This document shows positions 56,292-64,000 of a DNA stretch of 64,000 nt, piece by piece (positions within the stretch are counted from its first letter, which is position 1; each line of letters begins with the position of its first letter). A model generated the notes under the pieces. That model searched no databases. It worked only from the letters and a program-made list of their open reading frames with translations, and had not been told where the DNA came from. The DNA lies in contig NZ_JAGSPJ010000004.1 of assembly GCF_018139545.1 (NCBI RefSeq), positions 372,001 through 436,000 of the forward strand, in the 5' to 3' direction. Source of the DNA: Affinundibacterium fentianense. GTDB taxonomy: Bacteria > Pseudomonadota > Gammaproteobacteria > Burkholderiales > Burkholderiaceae_D. Position numbers and translations under genes: made by a program.

Positions 56292-56321
56292 CTTTCATTT
56301 TACAAGCTTGCAAAATGAAAG
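56292..56321. promoter_or_regulatory. 30-bp near-perfect palindrome
   Basis: Half-sites CTTTCATTTT.CAAG (56292-56306) and their reverse complement (56307-56321) differ at one position out of 15. It starts 46 bases from the HxlR start and is a likely operator of that regulator. Confidence 0.6.
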
Positions 56322-56332
56322 TCTATGAAGTA

Positions 56333-56373
56333 CTATGCTTTGTAACTTGCAATTTGCAAGTTACAAAGCATAG
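56333..56373. promoter_or_regulatory. 41-bp perfect palindrome
   Basis: Two perfect 20-base arms (56333-56352 and 56354-56373) surround one base. The core reads ACTTGCAA-T-TTGCAAGT, which shares the CTTGCAA half with the 30-bp palindrome. Lies between the divergent HxlR and secreted-protein genes. It could form a long hairpin or be a two-dimer operator. Confidence 0.7.
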
Positions 56374-56438
56374 CGCGCTTGTCTTGCTAAACCGAGCTAA
56401 ACCCGTAGTGAACATCCCCAGTCCTAAGTGAGAAAATT

Positions 56439-56876
56439 ATGAAATATCCAACAAGCTTCTTTCCTACCATTACGTCCGCCAACGCCTTCGCTTCCTTGGT
56501 TTTGAGCAGCATGATGTCGTTTGCCGTCACCTCCGTCCATGCACAACAGAACAAAATAGACAGCGAGCTTGTTTCTCGTCGCACACAACAAGGAAGCAGT
56601 CATAGGCAAGAGAAACCAGTGCAAATTGAAATTAATGAGACGAACGAAATAAAACGAGGACCCTTGGCCGATTTTTATGAACTGGTGAGGCAACAACCAA
56701 GATCCGAATCCTATGTCGAAAGCAGTCAACTAGTGAAGGCAAATGCCATAAAAATTCAACTCGCTAATCGGATTCTGGAATCTCAGTCCAAAAATGGGGC
56801 AACGCAGTCGACAACAGACACCACTCAGCCAGACCAATATTCCAAACCTATTGCAGAACCGCCAAATCCTAAATAG
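56439..56876 (+). CDS. Secreted protein of unknown function
   Basis: A 145-residue protein with a signal peptide (cleavage after VHA, about residue 35). The mature part is polar, Gln/Ser/Thr-rich and probably unfolded, without cysteines. A start at the first ATG fits the signal peptide. It faces the HxlR gene across the palindromes and is likely the regulator's target. The next gene follows after 82 bases. Confidence 0.6.
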   Translation: MKYPTSFFPTITSANAFASLVLSSMMSFAVTSVHAQQNKIDSELVSRRTQQGSSHRQEKPVQIEINETNEIKRGPLADFYELVRQQPRSESYVESSQLVKANAIKIQLANRILESQSKNGATQSTTDTTQPDQYSKPIAEPPNPK

Positions 56877-56958
56877 ATGGACCCTACGACAGTAAAGTTG
56901 TCCATCTTCCCATCAGCACAAGAAAACAAAAAGTGATGCACCGAAACTCGGAGTCAAA

Positions 56959-57831
56959 ATGCAGATCCCAAATGATTTAATCAAGCTAAAAAGCCAAATT
57001 GAGCAAGAAGTTCAAACTCACTTTGACAGCTACGCCTACGAGCAAACGAGTCTCATCCTCGACAGCACCGGTCCAAGTTTTACCAAACAGTATTTTATGT
57101 TGAACGCGATCGGTATGAATGGTTTGAGTCAACTACACGAGATACATGCTTTCTCAGGCTCGACCTTCGCGCTCTTTGGGTACTTTGCTTTCGCTAGTGG
57201 ACAACACCGGGTCAGCCTTGATGCACTGTGTCATCCAGACGCTGAAAAAATATTTCGCAAGCAGCATCACCCTCAATCCTTATCGGGGATCCGTGCAATT
57301 TGTAATCTACTCGTCGGGCGCTCGGCATTTCCAAGTATCCAACCACTGTTGGCGTCCTTGGAATATATGTTTGGGGATTTCGTCGAGCAACCTTTCGCCA
57401 ATTTTGGTACCAACATACACATCTACATGACGAAAAATTCCCAGCTTGAATTGCTGGTTTTATCCAACAATGACCAGTGCTCACCCGAGTTGCACGATTT
57501 AAGGCTACAACCGATCAAGAACATCGTCGCTATGGCCGCCAATGTTCCTTTCGTCTATGGAGGTATTCAGCCCAACACGCCCTACTCTGATCCTGTGTAC
57601 AACCCAGACTATTTGCCCGCCCTTAAGCGAATAGCGCAGACAGATAAGCAATGCCTCATCTCTACCCCTTGGCGAGCTGGCAAGAAAGGGAATCGCCATT
57701 ATGTGAAGTGCTATCCCGCAGGAAACGCACGTTGGCAAATGTTGAAAGACTTTGCACGGCTAGTGAGCGGGCGACGGAATCAAACATGGAGCCGAGACAT
57801 GTATGCTGCCTTTAAAATGAATAACCATTGA
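56959..57831 (+). CDS. Uncharacterised protein with degenerate patatin-like features
   Basis: A 290-residue soluble protein. A FSGSTFALFGYFAFASG segment (about 65-81) resembles the nucleophile-elbow helix of patatins, but the GxSxG pattern is altered; a VYGGIQPNTPYSDP segment (about 198-211) resembles the D-G-G dyad motif, but the Asp is replaced by Tyr. There is no signal peptide. It may be an inactive or modified patatin fold. It could be co-transcribed with the secreted protein gene. Family assignment is low confidence. Confidence 0.45.
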   Translation: MQIPNDLIKLKSQIEQEVQTHFDSYAYEQTSLILDSTGPSFTKQYFMLNAIGMNGLSQLHEIHAFSGSTFALFGYFAFASGQHRVSLDALCHPDAEKIFRKQHHPQSLSGIRAICNLLVGRSAFPSIQPLLASLEYMFGDFVEQPFANFGTNIHIYMTKNSQLELLVLSNNDQCSPELHDLRLQPIKNIVAMAANVPFVYGGIQPNTPYSDPVYNPDYLPALKRIAQTDKQCLISTPWRAGKKGNRHYVKCYPAGNARWQMLKDFARLVSGRRNQTWSRDMYAAFKMNNH

Positions 57832-57918
57832 GCCCGCCTCGAATCCAAGAATGTCTATCGCTGCCCGATTCGAAAAAACCAAGGTGTGGCGTCGCCTGAC
57901 TATCCAAATACTGTGAAC

Positions 57919-60294
57919 CTACTTAACGGTATAAAGTCGGCAACCAAAAACGGGCCCAGCAGTGCGACCATTCAGTGGCGTAAATCGAATTAGGATTTGA
58001 TTCTTATCCTGAGTTAAAACTTCAGGAATCGGATACTCTTGTTCAATAAATTCACCCGCCCTATTGCCATTTAGGACAACATGGGCAATCTCGGTACCAT
58101 CTACACTGATACTAAAATCTCGGTTCTTTTCTTCCCCGGAATAAGTCGCATGTAATACCAGTGAGCCACGCTTCACTCGCATCTTAAAACTAAAAAAACC
58201 GCCGGTTCGCGCATCGCGACCATTTCGACCTCGATAAACGACGGGATAGGAAATGTCTGCTTCAAGCTGATGATCCCGCTCAGCCTGCATTTCCCCCAAA
58301 TGCATCACATCGACAGCGCGTGCATTCAATTCTTGCTGACGAGCTTGTTCCTCTTTGAATTGTGTCTCAGCAATCGCCCATTCATCGTCACTAAAGATCG
58401 CAAAGTAAGCAGCAGAACGACGCAGATATTGCGCATAAAATGGTTTGAATTGGAAATCTCTGGGACGACCAATTCCTTTTGTTTGATAGTGCGCTGCATT
58501 CTGTTGAATCGGTGTGAATGCACGCAACAATTGGTTTCCAACTATGGCAGGTGCGACCCCGTCAAATGGATCCTGACTCGCACCTAAATCTGCGCTGAGC
58601 ACCAATGGGCCGCGTAAAAATGAAGCAATACGGGGATTTCCTGGACTTGCTTCCATACGCAAATGCAACGGCAAACTCAGCTGTACCAGATCGCCTGAGT
58701 GCCATTGACGATCGATAATGGCATAAGATTTCTCAATGGTAAAAGGAAGCTTTTCACCGTTCAACTTGAGCTCAAAATGAGAAGCCCATGCTGGAATACG
58801 GAACGCCATCCGTAGCTTTTTTTTTGTGTTTGACTGCGCAATTCGAAAGCGAATGTCGCCGTGATAAGGGTAAGCAGTCTCCAATTCACATTGCATTGAT
58901 TGCTGCTGCCAATCGATCTTCGACGGAATGTACAAATTAATAAAGAGACAGTCGTCGGCATGCCAATAGATGGAATCGCCATGTTTGGCGTGACTTTCCA
59001 TTCCGGAGAGGACACAACACCAAAAGTCGTTCTCCTCGCTTGAAAATTCACGGGGGACACCGGCCATCAACGGTGTCATGTAGGTGAACATGCCGGTCGC
59101 AGGATTTTGATGCGCTAAGATATGGTTGAGATGGGTACGCTCGTAGTAATCAAAATAGTGTGCCTCAGGTGACCAGCTATACAAATGCCGAGTCAATTTC
59201 AGCATGTTGTAGCTGCAGCATGCCTCACAGGTTTGTTCAGTAAGATGCTTGGCGATCGTATCTGGTTCGAAAAAATATTCCCTATCACCTTGACCACCGA
59301 TTACGTAACTGTGGTGGCGCGTGACCCTGTTCCAAAAGAAACGTGCAGTCTCTGCGTGTCGGCTATCACCGTTCACTTCGAACAAACGAGCAAGCCCAAT
59401 CAATTTAGGAATTTGCGTATTGGCATGCGTGTTGGCCAATTCGTCACGTTGCGCTTGTAACGGGTCGAGTACCTGCCGATGGTACAGTCGCACAGCTAGT
59501 GCCAACCATCTAGCGTCCTTATGACGCGTGTACAACTCGGCGAAACTCTCATTGATACCGCCATGTTCGCAATGCAGTATCTGTTGCAATTGCTGGTCAT
59601 TTACTGCTGAAAAAAAGCGATCAATATACGTCGCCAAACCAATCAAAACCTGCAAGGCCTGTTCATTCTCAGCTAAGGCGTGGGCATCAAGTAAGCCAGC
59701 CATCACTTTATGCCAATTGTAGAAAGGAACCCAGCACCCATTCAAATCAAATCCGGCAGAACGAATTTCTCCCTGTAACATTTCTGCAAATATTTCCTTA
59801 CCGTCGACGATACTGCCATCGTGACGCTTGCGCATGAAGCCACCAATGTAGCCATCACCGTGTGCAGATTGCACCTGTGCCAGTTCCGTAACGATATAGT
59901 CAATTCTGTCGCGGAACTCTGGTTCACCAGTCTGCGCGAACATCAGTGCCAAGGCAGATAAATAATGGCCTAATCCTTCTCCCGCAATAGTGTCGGACTC
60001 CCATCCACCGTAGATTTTCCCCTTAGTAGGAAGTCCTGCAAATCGATGGTAATTGTGAAGAAATCGGTTTGCATCCAAGCGTAATAAGTACGCGCGGTTC
60101 GCTTTGAGCGCTTGAAGGTAAGGAGATGCGAGCAAACGAACTTGCTTGAGTGGGATCGCCTGTGCACGTGAAGGTAAAACGCGGATTTTCTTCGTTCCTA
60201 CAGCATGAGTGAAAGAACTGAGCGAGAGCGCACTGATAGATACAGAACCCTGTAAAAACTTACGGCGCGCTTTGAACGAATCAGTATTGGCCAC
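57919..60294 (-). CDS. GH127/DUF1680-family glycoside hydrolase (beta-L-arabinofuranosidase-like)
   Basis: A 791-residue exported enzyme. The N-terminus has an RRKFLQG segment and a hydrophobic stretch, resembling a Tat or Sec signal. The catalytic (alpha/alpha)6 domain carries TCEACCSYNMLKLTRHLYSW, the Zn/Cys region of GH127 with the catalytic Cys, and a CVLSGMESHAKHGDSIYWH segment. A C-terminal beta region (about 640-790) ends in FTPLNGRTAGPVFG. The likely substrate is arabinose-containing glycan. No other carbohydrate gene is near. Confidence 0.85.
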   Translation of the reverse strand: MANTDSFKARRKFLQGSVSISALSLSSFTHAVGTKKIRVLPSRAQAIPLKQVRLLASPYLQALKANRAYLLRLDANRFLHNYHRFAGLPTKGKIYGGWESDTIAGEGLGHYLSALALMFAQTGEPEFRDRIDYIVTELAQVQSAHGDGYIGGFMRKRHDGSIVDGKEIFAEMLQGEIRSAGFDLNGCWVPFYNWHKVMAGLLDAHALAENEQALQVLIGLATYIDRFFSAVNDQQLQQILHCEHGGINESFAELYTRHKDARWLALAVRLYHRQVLDPLQAQRDELANTHANTQIPKLIGLARLFEVNGDSRHAETARFFWNRVTRHHSYVIGGQGDREYFFEPDTIAKHLTEQTCEACCSYNMLKLTRHLYSWSPEAHYFDYYERTHLNHILAHQNPATGMFTYMTPLMAGVPREFSSEENDFWCCVLSGMESHAKHGDSIYWHADDCLFINLYIPSKIDWQQQSMQCELETAYPYHGDIRFRIAQSNTKKKLRMAFRIPAWASHFELKLNGEKLPFTIEKSYAIIDRQWHSGDLVQLSLPLHLRMEASPGNPRIASFLRGPLVLSADLGASQDPFDGVAPAIVGNQLLRAFTPIQQNAAHYQTKGIGRPRDFQFKPFYAQYLRRSAAYFAIFSDDEWAIAETQFKEEQARQQELNARAVDVMHLGEMQAERDHQLEADISYPVVYRGRNGRDARTGGFFSFKMRVKRGSLVLHATYSGEEKNRDFSISVDGTEIAHVVLNGNRAGEFIEQEYPIPEVLTQDKNQILIRFTPLNGRTAGPVFGCRLYTVK

Positions 60295-60471
60295 AGCACG
60301 TCTCCCATTATGATTGAATCATCAGAATATAAAGTGAAGGAAACGCATGGTCTTGATTCGACCGTCCTTCTAACATGACGAAAGAAGCATAATCAAATTC
60401 GCTAAACTTTCCGACATTTGCATTCCAAATGTAAACAAAGCATAGCGAATACGCGAAGCGCGCGAAACAAG

Positions 60472-60891
60472 TTATCGAATGATAGACGGATCGACAGACT
60501 TAGTCAGTGGGTATCCTTGATCGAGCCAACCGGTGATCCCGCCTAACATAACCTTAACTGGACGGCCCAATTTAGCAAGAACCATTGCCGCTTTGGTCGC
60601 ACCGTTGCAGTGTGGTCCCGCACAATAAACCACGAAAAGGGTATTGGCCGGATAGACCGCCAGCTTGGACGCGATCATTTTACCGCGCATCATATGGATA
60701 GCGCCCCCAATGTGGCCACCTTGAAACTCATCTTGATTACGTACATCGAAAAGAACGAATCCGGGATCGCCTAGTGTGAATGCCTCATGCACATCCCAAC
60801 AATCCGTCTCGTATTGCAGACTCGAGGCAAAACGTTGAAAGGCATCCGCACTAGTGGCGGCGGCAACTTCGAGTACAGCATTCGTGGTCAT
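60472..60891 (-). CDS. Rhodanese-domain protein
   Basis: A 139-residue single-domain sulfurtransferase-like protein. Rhodanese features are DVRNQDEFQGGHIGGAIHM, the active-site loop VVYCAGPHCNGATKAA with the catalytic Cys, and GGITGWLDQGYPL. The longer frame to 61014 runs over the divergent promoter; ATG 60891 with AAGGAG is the likely start. It is divergent from the GlxA-type regulator gene, which probably controls it. Confidence 0.87.
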   Translation of the reverse strand: MTTNAVLEVAAATSADAFQRFASSLQYETDCWDVHEAFTLGDPGFVLFDVRNQDEFQGGHIGGAIHMMRGKMIASKLAVYPANTLFVVYCAGPHCNGATKAAMVLAKLGRPVKVMLGGITGWLDQGYPLTKSVDPSIIR

Positions 60892-60963
60892 AAATATTCT
60901 CCTTGAGTAAAAAGCAGGGTTGAAAACAAGAAGATTGTGCGCGCTGGCAAAATCACTGTATAG

Positions 60964-60998
60964 TGACGTAAATGACAGTATTCGGTCATAAAACGTCA
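60964..60998. promoter_or_regulatory. Nested palindrome in the rhodanese/GlxA-regulator intergenic region
   Basis: Outer arms TGACGT (60964-60969) and ACGTCA (60993-60998) enclose inner arms ATGAC (60972-60976) and GTCAT (60985-60989) around AGTATTCG. It is centred between the divergent starts, as an operator of the AraC-type regulator would be. Confidence 0.55.
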
Positions 60999-61036
60999 TC
61001 CTGCGTTGGAACAACTTCGATACTTGTATTCAATCC

Positions 61037-61999
61037 ATGTCAGCGCCACTTGTCATCGCCCTCGCCTATGATCGTCTTTGCACGTTTGAATTTGCCTGCG
61101 CTGTCGAATTGTTTTCACTGGAACGTCCAGAACTAAACGTTGATTGGTATCGGTTTCAAGTTTGTGCGATCGAAGCGGGAAAATTACGTGCTGCTGGCGG
61201 CATCCTAGTCGAAGCACCTTACGCACTACGAAGGTTGGATCAGCTTAAACGTGGCGACATTATCGTCATCCCGGGGTGGCGTGATACCGATGAGATACCG
61301 CCACTTGAACTAATAAAAAAAATTCGAGCCGCATACTCGCGAGGCGTTCGTTTTTGCACGATTTGCTCAGGCATTTTTGTCCTCGCCGCAGCAGGTATTT
61401 TAGATGAGCGAAGAGTGACAACCCATTGGCGCTACGCGGAAAAGTTGCGTTCAACTTATCCCCGTTTGCAGGTTGAGCCCGATGATTTGTATGTCGATGA
61501 TGGACAAATTATCAGTTCCGCTGGGTCAGCCGCTGGTTTGGATATGCTGCTCTATTTGGTCAGAAAAGATTATGGCGTCAAAATTGCGAACCAAGTTGCG
61601 CAACGTCTTGTCATCCCTCCCCATCGCGAAGGAGGGCAAGCGCAATTTATTCCTCGTCCGATTGCGCAGGATGAACGTGGGCGATTGTCCCAGTTGCTGG
61701 ATTGGATCCGAGCGCATCCAACTCGTAGCCACAGCTTACCCGAACTTGCGCAACGCGCCGCGATGAGTGAACGAACTTTGCAGAGGCAGTTTCTCGAGTT
61801 GACTCACTGTACACCAAAGGAATGGATTGCGCGCGAGCGGGTGGCTATCGCCAAAGAGCTGTTGGAGACTTCGACGACGAGTTTATCGCGGATTGTAGAG
61901 CTCACTGGATTTGGTTCAGAAGAAACATTTCGTCGGCAATTCAAGCGGATCACATCGACGAGTCCCATCGCATACAGAAAACAATTTTTTGGGAACTAA
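61037..61999 (+). CDS. GlxA-family transcriptional regulator (DJ-1/PfpI + AraC HTH)
   Basis: A 320-residue regulator. Residues about 1-190 form a DJ-1/PfpI-like domain (FCTICSGIFVLAAAGILDERRVTTHW, with the elbow Cys), followed by an AraC HTH (about 215-318) with LAQRAAMSERTLQRQFLELTHCTPKEW and IVELTGFGSEETFRRQFKRI. It probably activates the divergent rhodanese gene. The effector is unknown. Confidence 0.9.
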   Translation: MSAPLVIALAYDRLCTFEFACAVELFSLERPELNVDWYRFQVCAIEAGKLRAAGGILVEAPYALRRLDQLKRGDIIVIPGWRDTDEIPPLELIKKIRAAYSRGVRFCTICSGIFVLAAAGILDERRVTTHWRYAEKLRSTYPRLQVEPDDLYVDDGQIISSAGSAAGLDMLLYLVRKDYGVKIANQVAQRLVIPPHREGGQAQFIPRPIAQDERGRLSQLLDWIRAHPTRSHSLPELAQRAAMSERTLQRQFLELTHCTPKEWIARERVAIAKELLETSTTSLSRIVELTGFGSEETFRRQFKRITSTSPIAYRKQFFGN

Positions 62000-62120
62000 G
62001 ACCATGCAAACTCAGTCATAATAGCCATGATCAGACATGAAAAATGTGTCTTAAAATCGGAAATTTTCTTCTCCATTTATCCCCTGCCTTACCTTTCACA
62101 TTGTTCATACGAGGTCTCAC

Positions 62121-62807
62121 ATGTACACACTTTTTATCGCGAACAAAGTCTATTCATCTTGGTCCCTACGACCTTGGATCATGATGCGCGAGCTTGAACT
62201 ACTATTTGAAGAAAAGTTGGTCACTTTTGCAACTGGAAGCAATTGGGAAGCATTTAGAAAATTCTCCCCTGCGGGTAAAGTTCCTTGCTTGCATGATGGC
62301 GAATCTGTCATCTGGGATTCGTTAGCGATTATTGAGTATTTATCGGATCGTCACGGGGGCGTTTGGCCCACTGACCCGAAGGCGAAAATTTGGGCGCGGT
62401 GTGCTACGGCTGAAATGCATTCTGGTTTTAACCATTTACGCGGCACCTGCACAATGCATGTTGGTTTGCGTATCAAATTGAAAGAAATAGCTCCTGAACT
62501 ACAAGCGGAGATTGATCGCCTGAATGAACTATGGTGTGAAGGTTTGAATCGGTTTGGCGGCCCATTCTTGGCTGGCGAGAAATTTACTGCTGTTGATGCA
62601 TTCTTCGCACCTGTCGTGTTTCGTATTCAAACCTATGGATTGAGTATGAATCCGCAAGCACTCGCCTATGTAAAGCGAATGTTGGCCTTGCCGAGCATGC
62701 AGCAATGGCAGACAGAGGCATTGCGTGAAAAATGGCGTGAACCAGGACATGAAAAAACGGCGTTAGCTGCTGGTGAAGTGCTCGAAGATAAACGGATGCA
62801 ACCATAA
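62121..62807 (+). CDS. Glutathione S-transferase family protein
   Basis: A 228-residue soluble protein. An N-terminal thioredoxin-like domain carries KVYSSWSLRPWIMMREL, with a Ser in the usual catalytic position, then PAGKVPCLHDGESVIWDSLAIIEYL, the glutathione-binding cis-Pro and SNAIL-type region. The C-terminal helical domain has GEKFTAVDAFFAPVVFRIQTYG. Resembles maleylacetoacetate isomerase or zeta-like GSTs; substrate unknown. A terminator hairpin follows. Confidence 0.9.
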   Translation: MYTLFIANKVYSSWSLRPWIMMRELELLFEEKLVTFATGSNWEAFRKFSPAGKVPCLHDGESVIWDSLAIIEYLSDRHGGVWPTDPKAKIWARCATAEMHSGFNHLRGTCTMHVGLRIKLKEIAPELQAEIDRLNELWCEGLNRFGGPFLAGEKFTAVDAFFAPVVFRIQTYGLSMNPQALAYVKRMLALPSMQQWQTEALREKWREPGHEKTALAAGEVLEDKRMQP

Positions 62808-62855
62808 GTCCTTGGCGACTTATCGACTTGTGAGTAAGCAATTCCTCATAAAATG

Positions 62856-62889
62856 AAGGGCACTGTTTGGTGGTAAACAGTGCCCTTTC
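62856..62889. terminator. Hairpin terminator between convergent genes
   Basis: Perfect 13-bp stem (62856-62868 with 62875-62887) followed by a weak T run. It lies between the GST gene and the convergent DUF1161 gene. Confidence 0.75.
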
Positions 62890-62960
62890 TACTATCGAAA
62901 TTACATTTTAAAAAACGTACGCAATCGCTTAACTTGGCGTTCTTGATTGCGCTTCCGTTT

Positions 62961-63212
62961 TTATTCGGATTTTTCCGCTGTCTTGGATTTTTTCTTCTCG
63001 TGAATAATTTTCATTGATCCTTTTTCACAGGTGCCTAAAACGCGACCAGCCATTTTAGTGTCTTTTGTGACCACGACCATGTTGTATTCCTTGACGCCTT
63101 TGCCGGCCACTTTTTTCTCAATTTTTGCTTTCAAATCATCACAAGATAAAACGCCAGCCGATGCTGAAAATGCTATCGACATTAGGCTGGCTGCAAGAAT
63201 ACTTTTTTTCAT
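62961..63212 (-). CDS. DUF1161-family exported protein
   Basis: An 83-residue protein with a signal peptide (cleaved after SASA, about residue 18). The mature part shows SCDDLKAKIEKKV and VLGTCEKGSMKIIH, the two Cys of the DUF1161 family, probably a disulfide in the periplasm. The frame extends to 63296; ATG 63212 with GGGAGTTTGC is the likely start. Function unknown. Confidence 0.82.
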   Translation of the reverse strand: MKKSILAASLMSIAFSASAGVLSCDDLKAKIEKKVAGKGVKEYNMVVVTKDTKMAGRVLGTCEKGSMKIIHEKKKSKTAEKSE

Positions 63213-63402
63213 AGAGCAAACTCCCGTGGTGAAATCGTTCATATCATTCAGATCTTTGTTGATTCTGATGAATAAAACCTTAGCACTCAGAAACAATTCC
63301 GAAAAGAAATATTCAACGAGGCAAGAAATTCTGTTGTTATTCTGGTTAACTCCGTGAGGAACAAGCTCAGCAAATCCGCAAAATTGTGCAGACTATGCCG
63401 AT

Positions 63403-63999
63403 CTAAGTTTGTCGAAATTGGTGAATGTTTTGCCTTGGAGGCTGGATTGAAGCATTCAAGGTGTAGGGGATGTTCAAGCAAAAACCGCTGCCTCCCTTAT
63501 TGACTCGATGTACGGAGAGTTGATAGCCGCACTGTTGACACAAAGTATGTACGATAAATAAGCCTAAACCATAGCCTTCACGACCTTGATCTGGCGTTTG
63601 TCCTTGTTGAAATGCATGTATGAGGCGGTTGTATTGATGATCAGGAATGCCTAGACCCGTATCCCAAACTTGAATTTCGATTGTTTGTGGACGTCGGCGA
63701 ACGCCAACTATTACTCGCCCCTTTTGCGTGTAACGAATCGCATTGGAGAGCAAATTGCTCAAAATTCGGTAGAGCAAGTGCGCCGAACCTTGTGAAAAAA
63801 GTGTGCTTGAATGTATCGATAAAGTGAGGCCTTTTCGATGTGCTTGTGGTTCAAATTCGCGAGCCAATTGTTGTAGTACGTTGGCTAGTTCGAATTGATC
63901 ACTGACTTCTGTTGATTGTGCTTCTCTACTTTGCACAATCAATTCATGTAAGAGATTTTGTGCATAGTTCAAAGTTTGTTCGACATGATTTGCGATCGG
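63403..63999 (-). CDS. Histidine-kinase C-terminal part (window-edge partial)
   Basis: Reading frame open to the right edge; a TTG at 63972 is internal. HEQTL-type sequence of the DHp domain comes first, then a HATPase with N-box RILSNLLSNAIRYT, G1 VWDTGLGIPD, F/G2 GYGLGLFIVHTLCQQCG. It ends normally. The N-terminus lies outside the window, so the sensor region cannot be described. Confidence 0.88.
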   Translation of the reverse strand, partial: PIANHVEQTLNYAQNLLHELIVQSREAQSTEVSDQFELANVLQQLAREFEPQAHRKGLTLSIHSSTLFSQGSAHLLYRILSNLLSNAIRYTQKGRVIVGVRRRPQTIEIQVWDTGLGIPDHQYNRLIHAFQQGQTPDQGREGYGLGLFIVHTLCQQCGYQLSVHRVNKGGSGFCLNIPYTLNASIQPPRQNIHQFRQT

Positions 64000-64000
64000 C

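Overview
The window looks like chromosomal DNA of a betaproteobacterium, most likely Burkholderiales (Oxalobacteraceae/Undibacterium-like) with moderate G+C. The support is the rsmB–DUF4390–ntrY–short ntrX block, a DUF3567 protein, a TorF porin–glnK–amtB operon beside ubiK and comM, PHB genes (phasin and thiolase), and many two-component and c-di-GMP proteins. I placed the genus by gene content only. I saw no rRNA, tRNA, CRISPR array, prophage or insertion sequence.

Layout. 1–2 kb: the 3' end of a BtaA-like (DUF3419) lipid enzyme, then an MTA/SAH nucleosidase gene. That gene is flanked by two AT-rich segments with DnaA boxes, DnaA-trio-like repeats and TATATATA tracts, built in the same order like replication-origin unwinding modules. 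2–4.2 kb: a LytS/LytT-type two-component operon on the minus strand, led by a small membrane protein that is a paralogue of the kinase's own membrane domain. 4.4–12.5 kb: lipoprotein, small protein, lipase-like hydrolase, rsmB, DUF4390, NtrY, an NtrX lacking the AAA+ domain, a CobW-like remnant and DUF3567. 12.5–17.8 kb: M20 amidohydrolase, chemoreceptor, ComM and UbiK. 18–21 kb: porin–glnK–amtB behind a sigma-54 promoter and an NtrC-like site. 21–28.4 kb: a TPR-GAF histidine kinase, alkylation repair genes (Ada/AlkA fusion and ogt), phasin and acetyl-CoA acetyltransferase.

28.4–33.3 kb: a minus-strand second-messenger operon (HD-GYP, CHASE2-adenylate cyclase, SH3 protein, M48 lipoprotein). 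33.7–41.8 kb: an S9 peptidase, a lone receiver, a second LytS/LytT pair and a penicillin-acylase-like Ntn hydrolase. 42–49.4 kb: a NarL-type two-component pair, an amino-acid permease, a VOC protein and a membrane-anchored AraC regulator. 49.6–57.8 kb: a secreted amidohydrolase behind a tandem 22-bp repeat, a diguanylate cyclase, gamma-glutamyltransferase, AlkD-like protein, and an HxlR regulator facing a secreted protein across two large palindromes. 57.9–64 kb: a GH127-type enzyme, rhodanese and GlxA-type regulator around a nested palindrome, GST, DUF1161, and the 3' end of a histidine kinase.

The strongest candidates for something undescribed are the duplicated origin-like module around mtnN, the stand-alone sensor-domain paralogue of the LytS-type kinase, and the operator-like palindromes and repeats in the divergent promoters at 49.6, 56.3 and 60.97 kb.
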